A DNA stretch of 13,331 nt from Hyphomicrobiales bacterium (GTDB taxonomy: Bacteria > Pseudomonadota > Alphaproteobacteria > Rhizobiales > Beijerinckiaceae), in the NCBI GenBank assembly GCA_947374125.1, contig CANCAR010000059.1, forward strand, positions 1 through 13,331. Reading direction: 5' to 3'. The notes under the pieces are model-generated. The model made no database searches and was not told the origin of the DNA. It saw only the letters and a list, made by a program, of their open reading frames with translations. Within the stretch, counting starts at the first letter, position 1. Each line of letters starts with the position of its first letter. Of the stretch, positions 1 to 7,005 are shown in pieces. Made by a program: the position numbers and the translations under genes.

Positions 1-1
1 C

Positions 2-589
2 TTGAACGCCTGTCTTCCCGCACTAGGCGCACCATCGTGTAAAGGGGTTAGCGTCGTATCTTTGCTTGGTGGCCTCTCAAAAGTCAGTTCCTATAACCCG
101 TCCGAATTTGCCTGGCGCTTTGCCGATAAGGTTGGGGCGGAATGTTACCTGATGGCGGCCCCGATCTACGCGCCCGATAAATCCATTCGCGATGGCCTTA
201 TGAACCATCCGGGCATACTTGAGGTCCGCCGTCAGGCCGAACACCTCGATCTGGCGATTGTCAGCGTCGGCCACCTGAACCCCGGCTCGACGCTCGCGGG
301 CTTTGATGTGTTGGACCGTCCCTCGCTTGATGCCATTCAACAGGCAGGCGCGGTCGGCGACCTTTTATGCCGGTTCATCGATAAAGAGGGCCAGCCCATC
401 GACCACCCCATGAACGAGCGCGTGATCGCGATTGATATCAACCTTGTCCGTAACGCGAAAAAAACGGTGCTCGCTTCGGGCGGACGACAGAAAACCTTCG
501 GCGTCGCCGCCACCATGAAAGTCGTTAGACCCGATGTTCTGATCACCGATGAAACGGTCGCCGAGCATCTGGCACAGACGGGGCCTTAG
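2..589 (+). CDS. SorC/DeoR-type transcriptional regulator, effector-binding domain (5' partial)
   Basis: The frame is open to the window edge, so only the last 195 residues or so are visible. They match the sugar-binding (effector) domain of SorC-family regulators: a VVSLLGGL strand near residue 20, the NPSEFAWRFADKVGA segment, an AAPIYAPD turn, DLAIVSVGHL, a GAVGDLL motif followed by FIDKEG, the ERVIAID strand, and a C-terminal LITDETVAEHL. Family members are usually about 310-330 residues, so the N-terminal helix-turn-helix and roughly 120 residues lie outside the window. The TTG at the first in-frame codon is not a credible start. The family senses phosphorylated sugars or similar metabolites and controls a nearby catabolic operon. 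The gene converges on the amidohydrolase with 14 bases between stop codons. Its target may be that minus-strand operon or genes to the left; the window cannot decide. Confidence 0.85.
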   Translation: MNACLPALGAPSCKGVSVVSLLGGLSKVSSYNPSEFAWRFADKVGAECYLMAAPIYAPDKSIRDGLMNHPGILEVRRQAEHLDLAIVSVGHLNPGSTLAGFDVLDRPSLDAIQQAGAVGDLLCRFIDKEGQPIDHPMNERVIAIDINLVRNAKKTVLASGGRQKTFGVAATMKVVRPDVLITDETVAEHLAQTGP

Positions 590-602
590 GCTTCGCCCTC
601 GT
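578..602. terminator. weak hairpin across the convergent gene ends
   Basis: Bases 578-584 (ACGGGGC) can pair with 595-598 plus 600-602, leaving one bulged base at 599 and a 10-base loop. The hairpin spans both stop codons of the convergent regulator and amidohydrolase genes. There is no T-run on either side, so a Rho-independent terminator is only a weak suggestion. It is simply the only structure in the short space between the two genes. Confidence 0.2.
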
Positions 603-603
603 A

Positions 604-1833
604 TCAGGGGTGGTGAAGATCCGCCGCGGGCCGGGTAAAACTCCGCCGCCCCTTTTTATAGGCAAAAAGCGGTTGGCTCAGTTCCGCAATTGCGGTCGCC
701 TTGTCAGCGGCATCCAAAGCCACAAGATCAGCCGGATGGCCAATAGCGACCCCATAATGATCAAGCCGCATCATTTTGGCCGGTCGGCTTGATACCAAAT
801 CAAAGCAATCCGCCAATCCTTCCGGAGCGCCAATCTGCGCGATATTGGCGTAAAGATTAGCCATCCGTATCAGTGAGCAATCACCAAAGGGCGTAAACGG
901 GTTCAGCACATTATTGGTGGCGAGTGAGCCGTTGACGCCTTGGTGTAACAAGCGGTGCACCAAGCTAACCCCGCGCGGCACGAGATGGGTGGCCTCGCGC
1001 CCCATCAAGAAAAGATCGGTTGAGGGCAGCACGGTCAGGGCCACACCCGCATCGGCCAATTGAACGCCAACGGCGTCAAACGCTTGCGGTGGCAGGGCAG
1101 AAAGCTGCGTCACATGCCCAACCGCCACGCGCCCGTGATAGCCATGGCGGACGGTTTGCTGACAAACTTCCGCCAGCTCGCTCCTCAAAGGATCGAGATT
1201 AAAATCGAGATGGAAATCAACATCGATATCGAAATGCCGCGCGATGTCGAAGATCCGCGCGATCTGCTTTTTAGGTTCCGTATCGGTGTAGGGGCAGCCG
1301 CCAATGAGGTCCGCGCCCGTCTCGCAGGCCTGCCATAAAAGTTCATCGGTTCCCGGATCGTTGAACAAACCTTCTTGCGGAAAGACGCAAATGTGAAGAT
1401 CAATCGCCCAGGCAAAATCGCGCTTTAACTGCTTGATCGCTTCAAAGCCTCGAAGCCCAATGCGCGGATCAAGCTCGACATGCGTGCGCATCACGGTGGT
1501 GCCTTGAACAATCGCCTTTTCAAGCGTGCGTTTGCCGCGGGCGTAAATATCTTCTTCCGTGAAGTTCTGTTTGGCTCTTGCCGTTTCCGATAAGGCCTCT
1601 TGCAAGGTGCCCGTCACGCACGCACAGCGTCCCGAGATGCAGGATTTATCGAGATGGACATGGCTGTCGACAAAGCCGCCCATCATAAGCTTCCCGTCAA
1701 GCCTTTCGGTTGGGCAGTCGCACGCAATGGATGGCGCAATATCGGCAATTACGCCGCCTTTAACGCCAATATCCACGCATTGTGTTGGATCGCTCGCAAG
1801 GCGTGCGCCCTTAAAGAGCAGATCAAGGCTCAT
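604..1833 (-). CDS. cytosine deaminase-like amidohydrolase (atypical active site)
   Basis: A 409-residue metal-dependent amidohydrolase of the cytosine deaminase / N-isopropylammelide hydrolase group, presumably cytoplasmic. Visible motifs are the metal-binding HVHLDK (His58, His60, Lys63), RTHVE at 116-120, FPQEG with Gln153 (Gln156 of E. coli CodA, which contacts substrate), His208 in DFHLD, and His240 in VGHVT. Two expected acidic residues seem to be absent: the CodA Glu217 position holds Phe211, and the CodA Asp313 position holds Asn307 in ATNNVLNP. The landmarks keep a constant offset from CodA (three residues early, six later), which supports this alignment made from memory. Metal binding may therefore be altered and cytosine deamination is unlikely; another cyclic amide or ureide is possible. 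The ATG overlaps the racemase stop as ATGA, so translation is probably coupled. The fold assignment is firm and the substrate is unknown. Confidence 0.87.
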   Translation of the reverse strand: MSLDLLFKGARLASDPTQCVDIGVKGGVIADIAPSIACDCPTERLDGKLMMGGFVDSHVHLDKSCISGRCACVTGTLQEALSETARAKQNFTEEDIYARGKRTLEKAIVQGTTVMRTHVELDPRIGLRGFEAIKQLKRDFAWAIDLHICVFPQEGLFNDPGTDELLWQACETGADLIGGCPYTDTEPKKQIARIFDIARHFDIDVDFHLDFNLDPLRSELAEVCQQTVRHGYHGRVAVGHVTQLSALPPQAFDAVGVQLADAGVALTVLPSTDLFLMGREATHLVPRGVSLVHRLLHQGVNGSLATNNVLNPFTPFGDCSLIRMANLYANIAQIGAPEGLADCFDLVSSRPAKMMRLDHYGVAIGHPADLVALDAADKATAIAELSQPLFAYKKGRRSFTRPAADLHHP

Positions 1834-2567
1834 CCGCGCGGCGCGAAGGAAGAAAACTGCCCGAGATAGGTCTTGGCACGTGGTGCGGCATAGGAACTGA
1901 CCTTCGAGGTCATCAACCCAAGGGTGCCAAAGCCTTCCGCAAGCTTCACCGCGCTCGCCACGCCGTCCACCACCGGAATGCCGTGTTTAAGCGTTAAACG
2001 GGCGGCAAGATCCGCCATGCCGGCGCATCCCAAAACAATGGCTTCTGCATGGTCTTCCGCTTTGGCCCGCTCAATCTCGGCACTGATTTGAGCCGATGCA
2101 TTGGAGGCGGGGTTATCGAGTTCGAGCACCGGAATTTCGCAAGCGCGGACTTTGGCGCATTTAGCCGCCAAACCGTATTTCATGAGGTTGGTTTCAATCG
2201 CCGCAATTGAGCGCGAAAGCGTGGTCACGACGGAGAAACGATGGCCCAGCATCGCGGCAAAATGAAAGGCAGCTTCGCCAATCCCAATCACGGGAGCATT
2301 GGCAAGACTCCGCGCGGCCTCTAACCCCGTATCATCGAAACAGGCAATGATATGGGCAACAACGCCTTGAGCCTCACCCTTGGCAATTTCCGCCAAGAGA
2401 CCTGGAACGGAAAACACTTCGTCGTAATAGCCTTCAATCGATACAGGGCCATCGGCCGGATTGACGGCAATGATCTCGGTGCCATGTGCGGCAACCGCAC
2501 GGGCAGCAGCTCCAATCTTCTCGGTCATCGATGCCGTGGTGTTAGGGTTTACGACGAGAATACGCAT
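1830..2567 (-). CDS. hydantoin / Asp-Glu racemase family protein
   Basis: A 245-residue cytoplasmic protein of the cofactor-independent Asp/Glu/hydantoin racemase family. It opens with the typical NPNT motif (residues 7-10). It carries two cysteines in family context: Cys76 in ACFDDTG and Cys181 in VLGCAGM. I recall these same two numbers as the catalytic acid/base pair of the Sinorhizobium meliloti hydantoin racemase, and the length also fits. Such enzymes interconvert enantiomers of 5-substituted hydantoins or of allantoin; some relatives act on other two-centre substrates, so the exact reaction is open. The start is supported by NPNT lying right after it. It is transcribed just before the amidohydrolase and overlaps it by four bases, so the two probably act on one pathway. 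Confidence is high for the family and lower for the substrate. Confidence 0.88.
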   Translation of the reverse strand: MRILVVNPNTTASMTEKIGAAARAVAAHGTEIIAVNPADGPVSIEGYYDEVFSVPGLLAEIAKGEAQGVVAHIIACFDDTGLEAARSLANAPVIGIGEAAFHFAAMLGHRFSVVTTLSRSIAAIETNLMKYGLAAKCAKVRACEIPVLELDNPASNASAQISAEIERAKAEDHAEAIVLGCAGMADLAARLTLKHGIPVVDGVASAVKLAEGFGTLGLMTSKVSSYAAPRAKTYLGQFSSFAPRG

Positions 2568-2584
2568 TAAAGGAGGCCCTTCCG
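2568..2584 (-). promoter_or_regulatory. possible Shine-Dalgarno hairpin before the racemase
   Basis: On the minus strand GGAAGG (2583-2578) lies 10 bases before the racemase ATG and is the best ribosome-binding candidate. Immediately after it comes CCTCCTTT, so AAGG can pair with CCTT across a four-base loop, with one further G-U pair. The start region may be partly masked. The stem is short and the effect is speculative. The rest of the 107-base gap (2568-2674) shows no convincing promoter to me. Confidence 0.25.
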
Positions 2585-2674
2585 TTCATTTCCTGATCTG
2601 CATAAAATGAAATTATCCATTCGTAACAAATGACCTCCGAGGCATTAAGGCTCAATTAACCTCTCTATTCATGT

Positions 2675-3625
2675 TCAGAGGGTTGGATGCACGTCTAACC
2701 GTTTAAAATAAGTGAGCAAGGCCAATTTCGTCGATTGCCGATCATAGCGTTGCACCGTCGCTCGCGTGGCTGCTCGCATGGCTGCGACCCAATCGGCTCC
2801 CGATTCTATTCCGCGCAATAAATGGGCAATCGAATCGGCGACTTTCTCGTTTTCATCGGCTCCATACCAAAAACCATTGGCAGGGTTTGCATATTCAAGG
2901 CCGCCATAGCCATGATAACCCGCGACAAGGCATCCCGCCGCCATCGCCTCGACGGGTACAAGTCCGAATGACTCACGGTTGCTTAGCGCCAAAAGCACCG
3001 CTGATTGGCCCAATACTTCCGCCACTTTATTCTCATGTGCATCATGAAAAGCGACGAATTTAACACGAGAGAATTCAGGGTATTTTATGCGGAAAACTTG
3101 CAGGATAAATTTCGCATGTATTGGCAGTTTACGAGGCGTTAAAGCAATTTGAAGTTGATTATTTATCGACTTAAATCGTTCCCGATCAACATGATAAGGA
3201 ATTATTGACAAATGGCGAAATTTAAATACGTTTTCGAAAAAATCTTTAACGGCAATAGAACAACATAAAATATCATCGAAGCCGAGTTCTGAAAATTTTT
3301 TCGCAGGTATCAAGCGGTTAAACAAATTATACTGATTTTGGACAAATAGAAGCTTCTTCTTTGACTTCACTGATGTGAGAAAAGGTAGAAATACATCGTT
3401 ATGAAGAGATTCAGGGAACACTAATACGTCGTTGGGTTTTACAAAATTGATATTTTGATCGGATAGAATAGCTGCGTTTGTTTCAAGCCAAGTCGCTTTT
3501 CCGGAGGGTTGCCAAATATAGGCGTCGTAGCCAATCTCCCTTAATAGCTCAACATGGCGGTAAGCGGTCTTAATACCCCCCGAAATCGCTGAGTTTTCAA
3601 ATGGATTCAGATAAATTATTCGCAT
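2675..3625 (-). CDS. glycosyltransferase, GT4-like (GT-B fold)
   Basis: A 316-residue protein with the layout of a retaining GT-B glycosyltransferase. The N-terminal half starts MRIIYLNPF and has the acceptor-side loop SGGIKTAYRHVELLREIGYDA (residues 15-35). The C-terminal half has the family signature NRESFGLVPVEAMAAGC (216-232), with Glu218 and Glu226 forming the E-x7-E pair that binds the nucleotide-sugar donor, followed by a GYGGLEYANP loop. No membrane segment or signal peptide is apparent. At 316 residues it is a little shorter than many GT4 enzymes, mainly in the linker. Donor and acceptor cannot be predicted. The gene is markedly AT-rich in its 5' two thirds: hand counts give 19 G+C of 60 at 3181-3240 and 18 of 60 at 3241-3300, against 35 of 60 at 13081-13140. 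It sits alone between importer and catabolic genes, with 99- and 107-base gaps, suggesting a separate transfer event. Confidence 0.85.
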   Translation of the reverse strand: MRIIYLNPFENSAISGGIKTAYRHVELLREIGYDAYIWQPSGKATWLETNAAILSDQNINFVKPNDVLVFPESLHNDVFLPFLTSVKSKKKLLFVQNQYNLFNRLIPAKKFSELGFDDILCCSIAVKDFFENVFKFRHLSIIPYHVDRERFKSINNQLQIALTPRKLPIHAKFILQVFRIKYPEFSRVKFVAFHDAHENKVAEVLGQSAVLLALSNRESFGLVPVEAMAAGCLVAGYHGYGGLEYANPANGFWYGADENEKVADSIAHLLRGIESGADWVAAMRAATRATVQRYDRQSTKLALLTYFKRLDVHPTL

Positions 3626-3656
3626 TTTTGTAATGAAATAAGCGGTTTTCTTGCAG

Positions 3657-3684
3657 AATATTGAATAAACTGACGTTAGGTCAA
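3657..3684 (-). promoter_or_regulatory. candidate sigma70 promoter for the glycosyltransferase
   Basis: On the minus strand TTGACC (3684-3679, five of six matches to the -35 consensus) is followed after 16 bases by AATATT (3662-3657, four of six matches to -10). Transcription would begin near 3650, about 25 bases before the glycosyltransferase ATG. No clear Shine-Dalgarno sequence follows. AT-rich DNA makes chance matches common. Confidence 0.4.
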
Positions 3685-3724
3685 TTTATGATTTATTTTG
3701 CGGACACACAATCAAAAAATGGTG

Positions 3725-4627
3725 TCAGATCATTCCCTTCCCTGCATCAGACCCAAAGCGTCTCTGCCGCGCCTGTAACAGTTGAATGATAAAGAGCGCC
3801 AAGAAGATCACCAGAAACGAAACCGCACTCGTAATTGTGCCAAGCGCGTAAATGTCAGGCTTCGTTACCGTCGTGGTCAAGCCTTGGAGTTCAAGCGGCA
3901 ACGTATTGACCGAACCAATCGCTTGGCTTGAACGCGCGAGTTCATCCCATGAGAGGGTGAAACCAAACAGGCCAATCCCGACGACGGAGGGAAGAATAAT
4001 CGGCAACACGACGAAGCGAAACGTTTGCCAAGGTGTTGCCCCCAAATCGCGAGCAGCCTCTTCCAAACGCCCATCAAAGCGGTTGAAGATCGCAAACATA
4101 ATCAGAAGGCCAAACGGCAACGTCCAAGTCAGATGTGCGCCAAGGCCTGAGGTGAAAAGCCCCATCGCGGTGGTCCATCCTTCTGCGAACCAGCCAAGCC
4201 CCAGATCATTCGCGTGATTGATCATCACATCATCAAACAACCGAAACTCAAGCGCAATACCGAGTGAGGTGATAATGGAGGGCATAATCAGCGAGGCTAT
4301 TGCCGTATAAAACAAAATCGCCGCACCCTTGAAGCCTTTGCGAAACGCCATACCGGCTGCGACCGACAATACAACGGTGATGATCATCACCGCGGCGCCC
4401 AGCGCAAGCGACCGCTTGAAGGCTGCGCCAATATTCACCACGCCGTTGCCTTCGAATACTTTGCGAAACCAATGCAGCGAGACGCCATTCATCGGGAAGG
4501 TAAGGCCACCTTCAGGTCCTTGGAAGGACAAAACAAAAATCGCAAACATCGGGCCGTAGAGAAACAGCACATAGGCGATAAACACGGCGGCAAGAATGTA
4601 AAAGCTTTTCGAACGTCTTTCTCCCAT
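3725..4627 (-). CDS. potC: polyamine-type ABC transporter permease (PotC-like)
   Basis: An inner-membrane permease of 300 residues, one half of the transport channel of a PotABCD-type importer. It has an N-terminal membrane segment (FYILAAVFIAYVLFLYGP), several further hydrophobic stretches and the permease EAA loop EAARDLGA at about residues 190-197, which docks on the ATPase. A longer frame could begin at a TTG at 4654. I prefer the ATG at 4627 because a strong AAGGAG lies seven bases before it and it nearly abuts the potB stop codon. The gene is last in the importer operon. The substrate of the system is not shown by the permease sequence; polyamine is the family default, but related systems move other organic compounds. 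The symbol indicates similarity only. Confidence 0.9.
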   Translation of the reverse strand: MGERRSKSFYILAAVFIAYVLFLYGPMFAIFVLSFQGPEGGLTFPMNGVSLHWFRKVFEGNGVVNIGAAFKRSLALGAAVMIITVVLSVAAGMAFRKGFKGAAILFYTAIASLIMPSIITSLGIALEFRLFDDVMINHANDLGLGWFAEGWTTAMGLFTSGLGAHLTWTLPFGLLIMFAIFNRFDGRLEEAARDLGATPWQTFRFVVLPIILPSVVGIGLFGFTLSWDELARSSQAIGSVNTLPLELQGLTTTVTKPDIYALGTITSAVSFLVIFLALFIIQLLQARQRRFGSDAGKGMI

Positions 4628-4628
4628 C

Positions 4629-5510
4629 TCAGAGCTCCTTGCGAATATCGACAAGGCGCGTCAGCGCAGAGATGATCACAATCGTAATGCCGAGCAAGAT
4701 CACGGCATTGGCAGCGGCTGCCGGGAACTGCAGCGCATTCAAGCGGGTTTCGATAATTTTACCAGCCGACGCGATCTGCTGCCCACCCATCACGCCAATG
4801 GTGACGAAATCGCCCATCACGATGGTGATCACAAAGATCGAACCAATCACGATGCCGGGCTTGGCCAATGGAATGATAATGTTGACGAGCGTTTGAAAAC
4901 CAGTGGCGCCCGCATCATAGGCCGCTTCCACCAATTTTGGATCAATCCGGATCATCGAATTGAAAATCGGTACCACCATAAAGAAGGTGAAGAGATGGAC
5001 AAAGGCCAAGACCACAGAGAACTCAGAAAACAAAAGCCATTCGACGGGCACTTTAATGAGGCCTAGATCGATCAATCCCTGATTAACAAGCCCATTCCGG
5101 CCGAGCAGCGGCACCCATGCAATCATGCGAATAACGTTCGACGTCCAAAACGGGATCGTGCAGAGCAGCGAAAGCACAATCTGCCATGTCTTGGAGCGAA
5201 CATGGAAGGCCAGAAAATACGCAATCGTAAAGCCGACAACAAGCGTAATCACCCATGTCAAAAAGCAAAGTTTCACGGTCTTCGCATAGGTCTTTAAAAT
5301 CGTGCAGAGCTCAGGCAGTTGCGCGATACAGCCTTCAAACGTATCGGAATAGCCACGGAAGCTAAGCGCAGGAAGCATCTCATATTCATTATAATCCCAA
5401 GCGCTGACGATCACGACAAAAACGAGGGGAAGAAGAAAAAACGCGACGAAGACGAGCATCATCGGTCCGGCTTGAAGCCAAGCTATCAAGGATTTGCGGT
5501 CTTCGATCAT
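4629..5510 (-). CDS. potB: polyamine-type ABC transporter permease (PotB-like)
   Basis: A 293-residue inner-membrane permease, partner of the PotC-like protein. The first membrane segment (about residues 13-37) follows a short charged N-terminus. The FWTSNVIRMIAW segment at 121-132 resembles the conserved PotB-family stretch after the third membrane helix. The EAA loop EAAYDAGA is at 195-202. A periplasmic stretch between the first two membrane segments contains two cysteines (Cys61, Cys69). The stop codon lies one base before the preferred potC start. Upstream there is no clear Shine-Dalgarno sequence, and a 183-base gap carrying an inverted repeat separates it from the binding protein gene. 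Permease expression may therefore be set lower than that of the binding protein. Substrate specificity is not evident. Confidence 0.9.
   Translation of the reverse strand: MIEDRKSLIAWLQAGPMMLVFVAFFLLPLVFVVIVSAWDYNEYEMLPALSFRGYSDTFEGCIAQLPELCTILKTYAKTVKLCFLTWVITLVVGFTIAYFLAFHVRSKTWQIVLSLLCTIPFWTSNVIRMIAWVPLLGRNGLVNQGLIDLGLIKVPVEWLLFSEFSVVLAFVHLFTFFMVVPIFNSMIRIDPKLVEAAYDAGATGFQTLVNIIIPLAKPGIVIGSIFVITIVMGDFVTIGVMGGQQIASAGKIIETRLNALQFPAAAANAVILLGITIVIISALTRLVDIRKEL
4635..4640 (-). promoter_or_regulatory. potC: Shine-Dalgarno site deciding the potC start
   Basis: The minus strand reads AAGGAG, then seven bases, then ATG at 4627. The site lies inside the last codons of the upstream permease gene, so ribosomes finishing potB are well placed to start potC. 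It favours the 4627 start over the TTG at 4654. Confidence 0.75.
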
Positions 5511-5553
5511 GAAGGGGTAACTCGGGAAATTAGGATAAAACGTAAAGCGGTTT

Positions 5554-5674
5554 CCGTCATTGCGAACGACAGTGAAGCAACCCAGCTAACAGATATTAAA
5601 AGAGTAACACGATAGAGCCACACTCTTATCTGCACGTTCAACTGGGTTGCTTCGCTCATCGCTCGCAATGACGG
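5554..5674. repeat. inverted pair of REP-like repeats, long intra-operon hairpin
   Basis: Bases 5554-5585 and 5642-5674 are two copies of one element in opposite orientation, 56 bases apart. Each copy begins CCGTCATTGCGA and ends GAAGCAACCCAG; the middle differs slightly (ACGACAGT against GCGATGAGC). In RNA the two ends give two perfect 12-bp blocks separated by a weaker part with G-U pairs and a small bulge. The loop holds a further 6-bp stem (5600-5605 with 5622-5627). The hairpin begins 19 bases after the binding protein stop and ends 43 bases before the potB start. I recall similar GTCATTGCGAG...GAAGCAA(C/T)CCAG repeats in many bacterial genomes, unverified here. By analogy with the malE-malF REP it may protect the upstream message and reduce permease expression. 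Confidence 0.8.
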
Positions 5675-5693
5675 TTATGAAGCGCTACCTAAA

Positions 5694-6986
5694 TCAAGCA
5701 GCGATAAATTCATTCCACTTGCGGACCATGTAGTCGTTCTCGTCCATAACGGCGTTCCAGCATGCTACACCGCCCATACGGTCGTCATACGAACCGCCAT
5801 CGCGCTTAGCACCTGCTTTTTCAAGCACCGAGCCGTCTGGAGCCTTAATGTCGCCCATGGCGGCTTTGCCTTCCATCCAGTAGCCCCACTCATCGGCCGT
5901 CATATTGGCTTTTGCGGTGGAGAGCACGGCGGAATAATAGCCCTGACGGTTGAGGTAGCCGCCAGCCCAGCCCGAGAGGAACCAGTTGACGAATTCGTAA
6001 GCCCACTCAAGCTTCGGACCGGTTGCAGCCTTCGAGACGCAGAAGCCCGAAGCCCATGAACGATAGCCTTCTTTCAGCGGCTGGAAGGTGCATGGAACAC
6101 CCATTGAGCGAACCTTTGTCACCGCAGGCGACCACATCGATTGGATCACGGTTTCACCCGATGCCATCAGATTGACGCTCTCGTTGAAGTCCTTCCAGAA
6201 CGCACGGAACTGACCAGCTTTTTTAGCTTCGGTCATGACCTTCATCGTGAGGTCGATTTCTTCCTTCGTCATGTTGCCCTTGTCGGCATATTTGTGCTGA
6301 CCAGTGGCTTCAATGACCATGGCGGCATCCATAATGCCGATGGATGGAATATTGAGGATCGAAGCCTTGCCCTTGAACTCAGGGTTGAGCAATTCAGCCC
6401 ATGAGGTGATCGGGCGCTTGATGAGGTCCGGACGGATGCCAAGCGTATCGGCATTGTACACCGTTGGAATCAAAGTCACATGATCGGTCGCTGTTTTCGA
6501 GAAGGTTTTGGAGTTCGCACCTTCGAGATACAGCACCTTCCAAGGTGCCGTTCCCTGGTCGCCGATCTTCTTGCCGTTCGGTAATTGGCCCTTTGTGAAC
6601 ACAGGCGTGATATTGTTGAATTCTTTGATCTTCTTGGCTTCAAGGCCAAGGATGTTGCCCGATGGAACAAGCTTCTTGAGCGAGAAATATTCGGTGTCAA
6701 GAACGTCAAACGAGTTAGGCTGCGTGATCACGCGCTTGGTCACATCGTCGGTGGTTGCCGAGATATATTCAATCTTGATGCCCGTATCTTTGAAGCATTG
6801 TTGACCGATCAAATCACCTTCGTTCACGCCTGTGCCGAGATAGCGGAGAACTTTTGGCTCAGCCGAGTTTACATACGGAAAGCCCGTGATCGCGCCCGAA
6901 CCTGCAGCGAGGCCTGCAAGACCGGCAGCTCCTTTAAGCAGCGAGCGACGGCTCACTTTGGCATTCAATTTTACTGAATCAGTCAT
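5694..6986 (-). CDS. Tat-exported ABC transporter substrate-binding protein (PotD/PotF-like)
   Basis: A 430-residue periplasmic binding protein of the extracellular solute-binding (PotD-type) class. Residues 12-18 read SRRSLLK, a twin-arginine signal followed by a glycine/alanine-rich hydrophobic stretch to about residue 35, so it is probably exported folded by the Tat system. The mature part starts around the SAEPKVLRY strand. Later segments such as TLIPTVYNADTLGIRPD, WAELLNPEFKGKASILN and MWSPAVTKVRSMGVP are typical of the family's two-lobed fold. It is longer than E. coli PotD (about 350 residues). A good GGAG lies seven bases before the ATG, and the gene starts 19 bases after the ATPase gene. 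The ligand cannot be read directly. The linked racemase and amidohydrolase point to a nitrogenous small molecule rather than necessarily a polyamine. Confidence 0.9.
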   Translation of the reverse strand: MTDSVKLNAKVSRRSLLKGAAGLAGLAAGSGAITGFPYVNSAEPKVLRYLGTGVNEGDLIGQQCFKDTGIKIEYISATTDDVTKRVITQPNSFDVLDTEYFSLKKLVPSGNILGLEAKKIKEFNNITPVFTKGQLPNGKKIGDQGTAPWKVLYLEGANSKTFSKTATDHVTLIPTVYNADTLGIRPDLIKRPITSWAELLNPEFKGKASILNIPSIGIMDAAMVIEATGQHKYADKGNMTKEEIDLTMKVMTEAKKAGQFRAFWKDFNESVNLMASGETVIQSMWSPAVTKVRSMGVPCTFQPLKEGYRSWASGFCVSKAATGPKLEWAYEFVNWFLSGWAGGYLNRQGYYSAVLSTAKANMTADEWGYWMEGKAAMGDIKAPDGSVLEKAGAKRDGGSYDDRMGGVACWNAVMDENDYMVRKWNEFIAA

Positions 6987-7005
6987 CGTTTACTCCAGTT
7001 AAATG

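Noticed and set aside
2569..2576. Perfect AAAGGAGG on the plus strand
   Set aside because: No ATG, GTG or TTG with a usable frame lies at the right distance downstream.
3704..3731. GACAC/GTGTC pairing with a T-run just after potC
   Set aside because: The stem is only five base pairs and the T-run sits in the loop, so it does not have the form of an intrinsic terminator.
3852..4217. Plus-strand open frame of 121 codons opposite potC
   Set aside because: It is antisense to a well-supported permease and has no ribosome site or domain signal.
5511..5693. The repeat-bearing gap as a small insertion element or hidden gene
   Set aside because: It holds no transposase frame, no target duplication that I can see and no credible small coding frame; it is best explained as paired short repeats.
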